From the NCBI GenBank assembly GCA_000432915.1, contig HF995195.1, forward strand, positions 1 through 50,253: 50,253 bases of DNA. The letters are read 5' to 3'. The notes beneath the pieces are model-generated. The model was not told the origin of the DNA, ran no database searches, and worked only from the letters and a program-made list of their open reading frames with translations. The position numbers were made by a program, and so were the translations under genes. Shown one piece after another: positions 26,163 to 35,069 of this stretch. Origin of the DNA: Firmicutes bacterium CAG:194. GTDB lineage: Bacteria; Bacillota; Clostridia; Lachnospirales; Lachnospiraceae. Each line of letters opens with the position of its first letter. Positions within the stretch are counted from its first letter, which is position 1.

Positions 26163-26945
26163 CTACTCCTCTGCCTCTGTATTTTCACTTTCTTCCGCAC
26201 TGTCTGCAGGTGCTTTATATGTACCGTTCTCTGCAATATAGTCCGCGATATCCTGCTTCAGCTGCGTCCAGGCCTCTTCATGCTCCACATAATACTTCGG
26301 GCAGTTTTTGCCGCCCTCATCATAATGCCGCAGTACATCATCTATGGACAGATCATATTTTCCCATCAGCCAGGAAACAAGCTGCAGAAGCGACTGATAT
26401 GTCGCATCCGTAAACTTTCCGTCCTCCTCCAGATAACAACATTCAATGGAAACCGAATCATAATTCCGTCCCTTCACCGCATAACCGATCTCTTCAAGTG
26501 GCAGACACTGCACGATCTCCCCTTCATAGCCGATGATAAAATGCGCACTCGCCGAAGTTTCTCCCGTAATACCCAGATTTTCAAAATAACTTCTGTTCTG
26601 CATGGCGGAAGTCCCTGCATTTGCCGTATAATGCACAAATACACTTTTGACAGTGGGAAGCTTCTCTCCCGGTCTGGAATATGGATTGACCGTCAGATAT
26701 TCTTCCGTCATTTCCGGCTTTGTATAGACTTTCTTTTTCCGTCTGAAAAGCCTGTTTTCAATTTCCTGAAAGGTTGTCACACTGTTTTTATCTCCTGTCA
26801 GTGCCATAACGCCGCGCACTGCAAAAAAGATACCCACAAGCAATGCCGCAACGATCAGGAATGCTGCGATCCTTGCATAAAATACCTGTTTTCTTCTCTT
26901 TCTTCTGTTTCTTTCCCGTATGCGGGCGCGCTGCTGCTGATCCAT
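26163..26945 (-). CDS. Membrane-anchored N-acetylmuramoyl-L-alanine amidase (Amidase_2)
   Basis: A 260-residue protein with a very basic cytoplasmic start (RARIRERNRRKRRKQ), one membrane helix at about 24-43 and an extracellular Amidase_2 domain. This domain cuts the bond between muramic acid and the stem peptide. Zinc-binding and catalytic landmarks are VFVHYTANAGTSA, ASAHFIIGYEGEIVQCLP, SIECCY, and LRHYDEGGKNCPKYY. The C-terminus is rich in Glu, Ala and Ser. It lies 4 nt upstream of recJ and is probably co-transcribed with it. The combination suggests wall turnover rather than sporulation, but that is a guess. Confidence 0.87.
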   Translation of the reverse strand: MDQQQRARIRERNRRKRRKQVFYARIAAFLIVAALLVGIFFAVRGVMALTGDKNSVTTFQEIENRLFRRKKKVYTKPEMTEEYLTVNPYSRPGEKLPTVKSVFVHYTANAGTSAMQNRSYFENLGITGETSASAHFIIGYEGEIVQCLPLEEIGYAVKGRNYDSVSIECCYLEEDGKFTDATYQSLLQLVSWLMGKYDLSIDDVLRHYDEGGKNCPKYYVEHEEAWTQLKQDIADYIAENGTYKAPADSAEESENTEAEE

Positions 26946-26964
26946 GTTATCTTCTGTCCGTAAT

Positions 26965-26997
26965 AAGGGCTGAAGAACAATCTGTTCCTCAGCCCTT
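26965..26997 (-). terminator. Terminator after the hybrid kinase gene
   Basis: AAGGGCTGA(A/G)GAACA pairs with its complement across a 4-5 nt loop. It lies 20 nt after the kinase stop on the minus strand. The T-run is weak, so termination may be partial. Confidence 0.6.
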
Positions 26998-27017
26998 CAC
27001 CCTTCTTATGTATTTTA

Positions 27018-29048
27018 TCAGTTACTCTTCTGATCCAGATAATCTTTGATCTCTTCTACAACCTTGCTGTATTCCTGAATCATTTCATCATGATGGCTCC
27101 TGATATAATCGATATCACCGTCCTTGCCTGCCTGCTCCAACAGTCTTGCCTTTTCAGACAGATCATTTGCACCGATCATCTTGGCTGTGCTCTTAAGTGC
27201 GTGGACGAAGATCGTATAATTCGGATAATCTTCTTTTTCAAAAGATGTTACGATATCATTTCTGTTCTTTCCCTCATTATCCCGGAAAGACTCTAACAGG
27301 AAGATCACGCAATCCTTATCGCCTTCTGCTGATTCAACTGCCGTCGGGATATCCAGTGTATGGAACTTATATTCCCTCATGATATCATCCGCAACCGTCT
27401 TCCACAAATTCTGATAGAGCTTTTTCTCCATCTCATCATATTCGATCATGACATATTTATCTTCCGGTAAGTATTCCACGATTTTTTCTTCCAGACGCTT
27501 GCCCTGGATCGGTTTGGACATGTAATCCACAAAGCCCTCTTCCAGATACATTTCCTTCGCACCCGATACCGCATTGGCTGTCAGTACGATAACCGGTGTA
27601 TCCACATTCGGGGAATCCTTTGTTGCTTTGATATTTTTGAGTGTCTCAATACCATCCATGTAAGGCATCATATGATCCATAAAGATAATGTCATATTTGA
27701 CGTCCTTACAGAATTCCAGTGCAGCCTCACCGCCGTTTGCACAGTCAACCTGGATCTTAGTATTTTTCAGAAGTCCCTCTACAACGGAAAGGTTCATGGC
27801 ATTGTCATCGACAACAAGAATCTTTGCATTCGGTGCTACGAAAGTTGTTCTGTATTTCTTGATCTTTTCATTGCTGTATGCATATTTCTCACGGAATCTG
27901 CCGATCGGCTTACGATCTCTGATGCCCTGCTTCAAAGTGAAGGAGAAGGTAGATCCAACGCCATACTCACTGCGGACGTTCAGGCTGGAGTTCATCAGCT
28001 CAAGCAGTTCCTTTGTAATACTGATACCAAGACCGGTACCTTCGATATTCCGGTTTCTCTTTTCTTCAATGCGTTCAAAGGATACAAACAGCTTGTCGAT
28101 ATCCTCCGGCTTAATACCGATACCGGTATCTGTCACGGAAACGATCAGCTGGATTGCAGAATCGCCTGCCTCCTTCCAGTCTACCTTTAAAATAACGCTT
28201 CCCTCTTCCGTATACTTGACCGCATTTGTCAGCAGGTTGATCATAACCTGTTTCAGACGGATCTCATCACCGAATAACAGATACGGAATATCCTCTGCCA
28301 CAATTGCCTTGAATTCCAGACGCTTGTTGACTGCCTTGATCTCGATCATATTAATGACTTCTGTCAGTACATTTGCTACTTCATATTCCACCGGCAGTAT
28401 TTCCATCTTGCCACATTCAATCTTGGAGAAATCCAGAAGATCGTTGACCAGTGACAGAAGCGTCGTACCGGCTTCACGGATGTTTTCCGCATACCCTTTG
28501 ATCGGTACCTCAGTTGCCTCCCTTAAGATGATCTCATCCATACCGAGTACCGTGTTGATCGGTGTTCTGATCTCATGACTCATATTGGCAAGGAAATTGG
28601 ACTTTGCCTTATTGGCTGCATCTGCCATCTCCTTCAGTTCTTTCAGCTTCTTATTCGTCTTGTAATGCTCCGTGATATCTACGAGCCATACAAATTTTCC
28701 CTGTACATTTTCCTGCTCCAGCGTCTCATATCTGATCTCATAAATACGGGACAATACCTCTGAAACATATTCCTCATCCTTAAACAGACGCATCATTTCC
28801 GGATATGCAGATATCGTCTCTGCCGTTGCGATCTCCGGGAAGAGCTGTACAAAGTCTTTATTGAAAAATAAGACCTTATTGTCGTTTGTCACGGCAAGTA
28901 CAGGACCTACACCGCCTCTGTCAAGAATCCCCTTTGGCACCAGCTTCGCCGGATCCTGTTTTTCTGTTGCCGCCCCCTGTTTTTCACGGAACAGCAGAAA
29001 TGCCAGCACACCGACAATCACTACCAGTAAAATGACCAATACTATCAT
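27018..29048 (-). CDS. Hybrid histidine kinase (TM-PAS-HisKA-HATPase-REC-Hpt)
   Basis: A 676-residue single-pass membrane sensor. One helix (residues 2-20) is followed by a cytoplasmic PAS domain (about 45-130). Next come a HisKA domain with His158 in NMSHEIRTP and an ATPase domain with N-box INLLTNAVKYT, DTGIGIKPEDI and GTGLGISI. A receiver domain (ILVVDDNAMN, DIIFMDHMMP) and a C-terminal Hpt domain with its histidine in FVHALKSTAKMIGA complete it. All relay residues are intact, but no separate output regulator is nearby. I chose ATG 29048 because GGAGG lies 9 nt upstream. The helix-only input end means that the PAS domain probably senses a cytoplasmic signal. It stands alone, between two terminators. 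Confidence 0.92.
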   Translation of the reverse strand: MIVLVILLVVIVGVLAFLLFREKQGAATEKQDPAKLVPKGILDRGGVGPVLAVTNDNKVLFFNKDFVQLFPEIATAETISAYPEMMRLFKDEEYVSEVLSRIYEIRYETLEQENVQGKFVWLVDITEHYKTNKKLKELKEMADAANKAKSNFLANMSHEIRTPINTVLGMDEIILREATEVPIKGYAENIREAGTTLLSLVNDLLDFSKIECGKMEILPVEYEVANVLTEVINMIEIKAVNKRLEFKAIVAEDIPYLLFGDEIRLKQVMINLLTNAVKYTEEGSVILKVDWKEAGDSAIQLIVSVTDTGIGIKPEDIDKLFVSFERIEEKRNRNIEGTGLGISITKELLELMNSSLNVRSEYGVGSTFSFTLKQGIRDRKPIGRFREKYAYSNEKIKKYRTTFVAPNAKILVVDDNAMNLSVVEGLLKNTKIQVDCANGGEAALEFCKDVKYDIIFMDHMMPYMDGIETLKNIKATKDSPNVDTPVIVLTANAVSGAKEMYLEEGFVDYMSKPIQGKRLEEKIVEYLPEDKYVMIEYDEMEKKLYQNLWKTVADDIMREYKFHTLDIPTAVESAEGDKDCVIFLLESFRDNEGKNRNDIVTSFEKEDYPNYTIFVHALKSTAKMIGANDLSEKARLLEQAGKDGDIDYIRSHHDEMIQEYSKVVEEIKDYLDQKSN

Positions 29049-29196
29049 ATTTTGTTTCCTCCATTCACCCTTTTGAAGAAATCCGTCGGGAAGACCCCAC
29101 ATTTATATTTATTATATCAAACTCCGATAGGCACCACAATGGTGTTTACCAAATTGCAGCATGAAATATTATACAAATTTTTCCGTTTTTTTCATA

Positions 29197-29229
29197 CAAA
29201 AATGCCCCCTGCCAAAGCAGGGAGCATTT
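29197..29229 (-). terminator. Terminator after secDF
   Basis: AAATGCTCCCTGC and its complement, with a six-base loop and TTTTT following on the minus strand, lie 26 nt after the secDF stop. Confidence 0.88.
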
Positions 29230-29254
29230 CCTGTGATTTCTGATTCAGATCCTA

Positions 29255-31558
29255 TCAGTTCTTTTTAGAAGCCTTCTTAGCAGGTGCTTTTGCCGGAGCT
29301 TTTTTCTTTCCCGCAAATTTCGTTCTGAGTACATACCACAGAGCACCTGTGATACATACAGAAGAATATGCACCGCAAAGGATACCTACCATAAGAGGCA
29401 TTGCGAAAGAACGGATGCTGGATACACCGAGAAGGAATACCATAAAGATCGTAATGAAGGTTGTGATATTCGTGTAAATACTTCTTGTCAGCGTCTTTGT
29501 GATACTTTCGTTCACAATTTCCTTCAATTCTTCGTTGTCTCTTACCTTTGTCGTCTTCAGCTGCTCACGGATACGGTCAAAGATAACGATCGTTGAGTTG
29601 ACAGAGTATCCGACAATAGTCAGCATACAAGCGATAAATGTATTGCCGACAGATGTTTTGGAAACCGCATAGAATGCCAGTACTACAAGAACATCATGTA
29701 ACAGTGCCAGAACCGCACTTGCCGCAAAACGGACATCCGTGAAACGGAACCAGATATATACAAGCATACAGAGTGTTGCAATGATCACGGATACGATCGC
29801 ATCGGACTTCATTTCGTTGCTGACTGTTGCACTGATCGTCTCTGTCGTGATCGCCTCTTCCTCTACACCGAAATCTTCTTTCATAGCTGTTGTGAAAGCT
29901 TCTCTTTCATCTACTGTCAGAGATCTTGTCTTGATAACAACCTGTGTGGAATCATTTACCTTCTGTGTCTGTACGTTGCTGTCACCCGTGATTTTTTCCA
30001 CAACCGGCACAACCTGTGCGTCAATGTCCGCAATGGACAGGTCCTCGTTAAACGTAACCGTAGAAGAAGTACCGCCCATAAAGTCAAGGCTGTAATTTAA
30101 AGAATGTCCTGTCTGTGATTTATTCACACCCATAAATACAAAACCTGCCACGATCACAAGGAGTGAAACGGCAAAGAATACCGCCTTCTTTGACAGGAAA
30201 TCAACTGTCTTGATATCTTTTGCTTTACCGTACAGCTTTTCATCTTTACAGCCAAGTGCATAAAATGCATTTAACAGAATACGTGTTACAAATAATGCCG
30301 TGAACATGGAAAGGATAATACCAAGCCCCAATGTAATGGCAAAGCCTTTTACAGTACCGGAACCTTTTAAGCCAAGAACCAGTGCTGCGATCAGTGTTGT
30401 GATATTACCGTCCACAATAGCGGAAAGTGCTTTTTCAAAACCGATCTTAATGGCTGACTGTACTGTCTTGCCGGCTGCGATCTCCTCACGGATACGGGAG
30501 AAGATGATGACATTTGCATCAACCGCCATACCGATGGAAAGAATAATACCTGCAATACCCGGCAGTGTTAATGTAATATTTAATGCATTCAGCGCAAGTA
30601 ATGTCAGAAGAACATAGATCGTAAGGGCAATCGCTGAAACAAAGCCCGGTAACAGGTATACAACGATCATCAGGATACATACGAGTGCAAAACCGATCGC
30701 ACCTGCTTTTAAGCTGGAAGATACAGCTTCTTCACCAAGCTGCGCACCTACAACATTGGAACGGAGCTCTTCCAGTTCCAGCTTCAGTCCTCCGATACGG
30801 ATCGTAGAAGCAAGTGTATCCGCCTCTTCAAAGCTATCCTGTCCGCTGATCTGTGCCTGTCCGCCAAGGATCGGTTCATCTACTCTCGGAACGGAAACAA
30901 ATCTGCCGTCATAATAAATACCGATCGTTTCTCCCTTTGAATAAGCATCTGTTGTAGCATCTGCAAATGCCTGTTTGCCTTCTTCCGTAAAGGTAAGGGA
31001 AACAACATACTGTTTATCCTTTGTACCGTTGTCTGACTGTACGGTAGCCGCCTGTGCACTCGATACCATTGTACCGTCAAGTACGATACTGCCGTCTTCC
31101 ATCAATGTGTTCAGATCCTTCAGCAGTACATAATCATATGTACCATCCTCTGTAACACCGATCGTATAATTCTGGTTTCCGTCACTGTCAGTCTGTTTGA
31201 TAAAGTAAAGAGAACCCGGACGGCCAAGTTCCTCCAGAATTGCATTGGCATCGGAAACACCCGGAATTTCGATATTGATACGATCGTTACCTTCCTGATA
31301 TACCTGTGCTTCTGTACTGTAGTTTTCCACACGCTTCTGCAGCTTGTAGATCGTATCGCTCATGTCTTCTGCAGAAGGAGATTCGTCACCGACTACCTGA
31401 TAAGTAATGCTGACACCGCCGGCAAGATCAAGCCCCTGCTTGATATTCCCCATGGATCCTATTTTGCCTGCACCGATACCGACAAAGGCAATATAGCCGA
31501 ATCCGATAATTGCGAGCACTGCCAAAATCATCGTAATGACTGCTCTGTTTTTCTTCAT
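29255..31558 (-). CDS. secDF: Protein translocase subunit SecDF (fused SecD-SecF)
   Basis: A 767-residue membrane protein that uses the proton gradient to help pull secreted proteins through SecYEG. It has 12 helices in two homologous halves. The SecD half shows GLDLAGGVSITYQV, a large extracellular P1 region, and GMAVDANVIIFSRIREE in helix 4. The SecF half has NYSLDFMGGTSSTV and GYSVNSTIVIFDRIREQL. The length matches other fused SecDF proteins (B. subtilis about 737). The C-terminus is a Lys/Ala-rich tail. It lies 41 nt after scfB, a neighbourhood known in many Clostridia. Confidence 0.96.
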   Translation of the reverse strand: MKKNRAVITMILAVLAIIGFGYIAFVGIGAGKIGSMGNIKQGLDLAGGVSITYQVVGDESPSAEDMSDTIYKLQKRVENYSTEAQVYQEGNDRINIEIPGVSDANAILEELGRPGSLYFIKQTDSDGNQNYTIGVTEDGTYDYVLLKDLNTLMEDGSIVLDGTMVSSAQAATVQSDNGTKDKQYVVSLTFTEEGKQAFADATTDAYSKGETIGIYYDGRFVSVPRVDEPILGGQAQISGQDSFEEADTLASTIRIGGLKLELEELRSNVVGAQLGEEAVSSSLKAGAIGFALVCILMIVVYLLPGFVSAIALTIYVLLTLLALNALNITLTLPGIAGIILSIGMAVDANVIIFSRIREEIAAGKTVQSAIKIGFEKALSAIVDGNITTLIAALVLGLKGSGTVKGFAITLGLGIILSMFTALFVTRILLNAFYALGCKDEKLYGKAKDIKTVDFLSKKAVFFAVSLLVIVAGFVFMGVNKSQTGHSLNYSLDFMGGTSSTVTFNEDLSIADIDAQVVPVVEKITGDSNVQTQKVNDSTQVVIKTRSLTVDEREAFTTAMKEDFGVEEEAITTETISATVSNEMKSDAIVSVIIATLCMLVYIWFRFTDVRFAASAVLALLHDVLVVLAFYAVSKTSVGNTFIACMLTIVGYSVNSTIVIFDRIREQLKTTKVRDNEELKEIVNESITKTLTRSIYTNITTFITIFMVFLLGVSSIRSFAMPLMVGILCGAYSSVCITGALWYVLRTKFAGKKKAPAKAPAKKASKKN

Positions 31559-31599
31559 TTCTTTTTCCTCCCTTTCAGATTCCCTTTCAAATCTGAGAT

Positions 31600-32976
31600 T
31601 TACTCACTGAGTGCGGCTTTGATCATAATGGCACACTCAATTCTCTTTCTTTGCAATTCACAGCCAATATCATAGGAACCGTTCACATTTCCCGTGAAGT
31701 TGTAGGAATTTGCCGCACAGCCGCCGCTGCAGTAGAATTTGGCAAAACAGTCCTTACATTTTTCCTTTGCATAGACATTACACTGTTTGAATTCATCTCT
31801 GATATCTGTCCGCAGAACACCTTCGTCCACATTGCCCATCAGAAAATCTTCATTTCCGACGAACTGATGACAAGGGTACAGATCCCCCCACGGCGTCACT
31901 GCCAGATATTCTGTTCCCGAACCGCAGCCGGATAAACGCTTTGCCACACACGGACCGCCTTCCAGATCGATCATGAAGTGGAAAAAATTAAATCCGTTTC
32001 CTTCTTTTCTGCGTTTGATCATTTCCTCTGCCAGCTCATCATACTGCGCAAGAAGCTGCGGAAGATCCTCTTCGCGGATCGCATAATCTTCGGTTTCCGG
32101 TGCTACGACCGGCTCAACGGAAATCTGCTTAAAGCCAAGGTCTGCCAGATGCAGGACATCTTTCGCAAAATCCGTATTATAATGGGTATAGGTACCACGC
32201 ACATAATAATTCATCTGTCCGCGGCTCTCTGCTGCCTTTTTAAATTTAGGCACGATCTCATCATAGCTGCCCTGACCGCCTCTGTGCGGACGCATTCTGT
32301 CATGCACTTCCTTACGACCGTCAATGCTCAGTACCATATTTCCCATTTCTTTATTGACAAACTCCAGAATCTCATCATTTAACAAAACACCGTTTGTTGT
32401 GATCGTAAAACGGAATTTTTTATGATGCTCCTCTTCCAGGGAACGCCCGTAAGCCACAAGCTGCTTGACAACCTCCCAGTTCATGAGCGGTTCACCGCCG
32501 AAGAAATCGACCTCCAGATTCGTACGGTTGCCGGAATTTGCCACCAGAAAATCCAGTGCTTTCTTTCCGACCTCGTAGCTCATGATCGCTCTTCTGCCGT
32601 GGTATTCACCTTCTTCCGCAAAGCAGTATCTGCAGGCAAGGTTACAGTCATGCGCAATATGCAGGCAAAGTGCCTTGACAACCGTTTCGCGGTTTTTAAA
32701 GCTGTCAATATAATTTTCGTAAATGTCCTCTGTATACAGCTGTCCTTCCTGTGCCAGCAGCAGAATCTCATCCACCGCCTCGGCAGTCTCTTCTTCCGTA
32801 TACGGAAGCTGCTGCGCTTTCACGAAGTCCAGGATCTCTCCCTTGTCTTTCTTTTCTTTTACAAGGGGCTCCAGCAGAGGAACAAGCTGGTAAACAAGGT
32901 CATCCACGACATGCACAGCACCGCTGTTAACATCCATCACGATGGAATAACCATTGCTCTGATAACAATGAATCAC
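31600..32976 (-). CDS. scfB: SCIFF radical SAM maturase (thioether-forming)
   Basis: A 458-residue radical SAM/SPASM enzyme that forms a sulfur-to-alpha-carbon thioether in the SCIFF peptide. The N-terminal 90 residues form a peptide-recognition domain (RRE-like). The SAM cluster motif CxxxCxxC is CNLACRYC at residues 111-118. The C-terminal SPASM region binds further clusters through CGSGTEY, PCHQFVG and CKDCFAKFYCSGGC. It starts at GTG (32976), with AGAGG 8 nt upstream, and follows scfA by 87 nt. The pairing with SCIFF makes the function firm; the physiological role of mature SCIFF is unknown. Confidence 0.96.
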   Translation of the reverse strand: MIHCYQSNGYSIVMDVNSGAVHVVDDLVYQLVPLLEPLVKEKKDKGEILDFVKAQQLPYTEEETAEAVDEILLLAQEGQLYTEDIYENYIDSFKNRETVVKALCLHIAHDCNLACRYCFAEEGEYHGRRAIMSYEVGKKALDFLVANSGNRTNLEVDFFGGEPLMNWEVVKQLVAYGRSLEEEHHKKFRFTITTNGVLLNDEILEFVNKEMGNMVLSIDGRKEVHDRMRPHRGGQGSYDEIVPKFKKAAESRGQMNYYVRGTYTHYNTDFAKDVLHLADLGFKQISVEPVVAPETEDYAIREEDLPQLLAQYDELAEEMIKRRKEGNGFNFFHFMIDLEGGPCVAKRLSGCGSGTEYLAVTPWGDLYPCHQFVGNEDFLMGNVDEGVLRTDIRDEFKQCNVYAKEKCKDCFAKFYCSGGCAANSYNFTGNVNGSYDIGCELQRKRIECAIMIKAALSE

Positions 32977-33022
32977 TATTATTTCCTCTCAGTTTCTTAA
33001 TAAATAGTTCTTTGACGTATAA

Positions 33023-33048
33023 TAAGCAGCGGAGTTACTCGCTGCTTA
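33023..33048 (-). promoter_or_regulatory. Hairpin between scfA and scfB, possible attenuator
   Basis: A perfect 9-bp stem TAAGCAGCG/CGCTGCTTA encloses an 8-nt loop in the 87-nt gap between precursor and maturase genes. On the minus strand it is followed by TTATAC, not a long T-run, so it would stop transcription only partly or shield the 3' end of the precursor message. This would give more peptide than enzyme. The role is inferred. Confidence 0.6.
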
Positions 33049-33063
33049 AGAAAAACTACTGTT

Positions 33064-33207
33064 TTATTTAATATTTTCGCAACTCTGGTTTCCTACTGTA
33101 CAGGATGTTTTGCAAGCTGACTGACAAGATGTCTGGCATTCACCACAGCCGCCCTTTTTCATAGATTTCTTTAAATCTCTTGTGCTTAATGTTTTGATAT
33201 GTTTCAT
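33064..33207 (-). CDS. scfA: Six-cysteine peptide SCIFF (precursor)
   Basis: A 47-residue ribosomally made peptide: MKHIKTLSTRDLKKSMKKGG followed by a cysteine-rich core with the pattern CGECQTSCQSACKTSCTVGN and one last Cys. It has six cysteines (residues 21, 24, 28, 32, 36, 43), the hallmark of the SCIFF family (TIGR03973). A thioether is made by ScfB between a core Cys and the Thr in the CTVGN segment in characterised homologues. The start has a textbook AAGGAGG site 7 nt upstream, in line with strong expression. It is too short for most gene finders and is easily missed. Confidence 0.97.
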   Translation of the reverse strand: MKHIKTLSTRDLKKSMKKGGCGECQTSCQSACKTSCTVGNQSCENIK

Positions 33208-33242
33208 CACATAGCCTCCTTTATTCAATTAAAACTATTCGT

Positions 33243-33271
33243 AGTATATCACACTTCCAACCGCATGGAAA
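33243..33271 (-). promoter_or_regulatory. Possible promoter of scfA-scfB
   Basis: TATACT (33248-33243) lies 17 bp from TTTCCA, a poor -35, and about 36 nt before the scfA start codon. No terminator is visible between the upstream CNNM gene and scfA, so read-through from that gene is also possible. Confidence 0.45.
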
Positions 33272-33278
33272 GAGTTTT

Positions 33279-34625
33279 TTACAAGGTCTTTACCGTTTCT
33301 TCACCGGAAACCTCTTCTGCCTGCTCCGCAGGTTCCTTTGGCGCTTTGATTTCTTCCTCTGTCTTTTCATTTTCCCGGACAGGAAGTGTCAGAAGCACAT
33401 GGCTGATCCGGTTCTTTTCGATCTTCTCCGCCAGAAGCGTTGTACCATCCGCAAGCGTTACACTCTCGCCCTGCGCCGGCAGTCTGTCCAGTGCTTCTAT
33501 GAGCAGACCGGCAATAGAATCATAATCCTCTGATTCATATGAGGTTCCAAGTGCATCATTGACATCATCGATTTTCACCGAACCATCAATTCTGTAGCGG
33601 TGTGCGCTGATTTTCTGGATCAGCTGCTTTTCTTCTTCATCATATTCGTCACGGATCTCACCGACGATTTCTTCCAGAAGATCCTCCATCGTGATCAGAC
33701 CGGCGCAGGCGCCATACTCATCCAGCACAATAGCAATGGAATTGCTGCTTTCACGCATTTCATTGAGAAGCTCATCTGTCTTTTTTGTTTCAAATGTATA
33801 ATAGGCTTCGCGCATGATGGAACGAAGCGAAAAATCCGTTCTGCCGTTACTGAAGAAATCCTTCAAAGTCACGATACCGATGATATTATCTTTCTCCCCT
33901 TCATAAACCGGGATACGGGAAAACATTGTTTCCTTAAAGACCGCCTGCAGACTTCTGTAGCCGGTCTCCACATCCACCATCGTCATATCGATACGCGGGA
34001 TCATGATATCACGTGCCAGGGAATCATTCAGATCAAATACATTCAGTATCATTTCTCTCTCATCCGATTCGATCACACCCTCTTCATGGCTGACATCCAC
34101 ATATGTCTTCAGCTCTGTCTCCGTCATACCGGAGCCTGTTTTGGATGTATCGATCCCGAGAAGCTTCATCAGAAACTGGGACAGCTTATCTACAAGAAAT
34201 ACAATCGGTGTCAGAAGCCAGATCAGCTTTAATATAAAGAAAGAATAAGCCAGTGCCAGCTTTTCCGCACAGAGATTCGCTGCTGTTTTTGGCAGGATTT
34301 CACCAAACATCAGAACAAGCACGGTCAGAACGCCTGTTGCAATACCAACCGCGTAATTACCGAACACCTTTATGGTAAATGTTGTCACAAGGGAAGATGC
34401 TGATATATTGACTATGTTATTTCCGATCAGGATCGTACTTAACATTTTTCCCGGATTTGAAAGTATTTTCTCGACACGCGCTGCGCGTTTATCCCCACCT
34501 TCCGCAAGTGTATGGATACGTACCAGATTCACACAGGTAAGGGATGTTTCAGCAGAAGAAAAGAATGCCGAAAGCATCAGCAGAATAATAATGGTTACAA
34601 TTTGAATCACTAGACCCGAGTCCAA
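33279..34625 (-). CDS. CNNM/CorC (DUF21-CBS) membrane protein, hemolysin C family
   Basis: A 448-residue membrane protein: a DUF21 domain of four helices (about 1-185) holding SAFFSSAETSLTC and ILIGNNIVNISASSL, then two CBS domains (about 200-325; IPRIDMTMVD, EYGACAGLITMEDLLEEIVGEI), and a CorC_HlyC cap (about 335-420). These proteins are linked to Mg2+ or Co2+ efflux and resistance; some are also called hemolysins without good evidence. It starts at TTG, with AGGAG 9 nt upstream. The acidic C-tail (EKTEEEIKAPKEPAEQAEE) is unusual but common in this family. It is divergent from the DUF3792 gene. Confidence 0.92.
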   Translation of the reverse strand: MDSGLVIQIVTIIILLMLSAFFSSAETSLTCVNLVRIHTLAEGGDKRAARVEKILSNPGKMLSTILIGNNIVNISASSLVTTFTIKVFGNYAVGIATGVLTVLVLMFGEILPKTAANLCAEKLALAYSFFILKLIWLLTPIVFLVDKLSQFLMKLLGIDTSKTGSGMTETELKTYVDVSHEEGVIESDEREMILNVFDLNDSLARDIMIPRIDMTMVDVETGYRSLQAVFKETMFSRIPVYEGEKDNIIGIVTLKDFFSNGRTDFSLRSIMREAYYTFETKKTDELLNEMRESSNSIAIVLDEYGACAGLITMEDLLEEIVGEIRDEYDEEEKQLIQKISAHRYRIDGSVKIDDVNDALGTSYESEDYDSIAGLLIEALDRLPAQGESVTLADGTTLLAEKIEKNRISHVLLTLPVRENEKTEEEIKAPKEPAEQAEEVSGEETVKTL

Positions 34626-34662
34626 AAAAGTTCACTCCTTTTGTTCTAAATATATTATATGA

Positions 34663-34691
34663 AAAATACAATAAACTAATGAAAAAGTCAA
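34663..34691 (-). promoter_or_regulatory. Promoter of the CNNM/CorC gene
   Basis: TTGACT (34691-34686) and TATTTT (34668-34663) are 17 bp apart on the minus strand in the 83-bp divergent gap. I see no equally good promoter for the plus-strand DUF3792 gene. Confidence 0.55.
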
Positions 34692-34708
34692 GAACAGGAC
34701 GGTAAATA

Positions 34709-35056
34709 ATGGGTAAAATCCTTCTGAAATTCCTTATTACAGCATATGCCATCACAACAGCCCTGCTGCTTCTTCTGGCTCTGTTTGTGTATAAATGCTA
34801 TCTGCCGGATAAAGCAGTGAACGCCTGCATCATCGTGATTTATATCCTTTCCACCTTTCTGGCGGGATTTCTTTCCGGAAAACGGATCGGATCGCAGAAA
34901 TATCTATGGGGACTTTGTATCGGCGGACTGTATTTCCTTGTCCTTGTGGTCGTTTCCCTTTGTATCAAAGGCTCTTTTACCGATCTGACCTCCAATTTCC
35001 TGTTTACCATGTTTCTTTGCCTCGCAAGCGGAATGCTTGGTGGCATGATCAGCTGA
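34709..35056 (+). CDS. Small membrane protein, TIGR04086/DUF3792 family
   Basis: A 115-residue protein with four hydrophobic helices (about 5-25, 38-55, 68-85, 95-113), and the short motif LSGKRIGSQKYLWGLCIGGLYF. These fit the TIGR04086 (DUF3792) family of small membrane proteins. Family members are known near yajC, SCIFF and secDF in Clostridia, and here it lies on the other side of the CNNM gene from SCIFF. No function is known. It is followed 13 nt later by an amidase gene. Confidence 0.8.
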   Translation: MGKILLKFLITAYAITTALLLLLALFVYKCYLPDKAVNACIIVIYILSTFLAGFLSGKRIGSQKYLWGLCIGGLYFLVLVVVSLCIKGSFTDLTSNFLFTMFLCLASGMLGGMIS

Positions 35057-35069
35057 AAGGAGAATCTAT

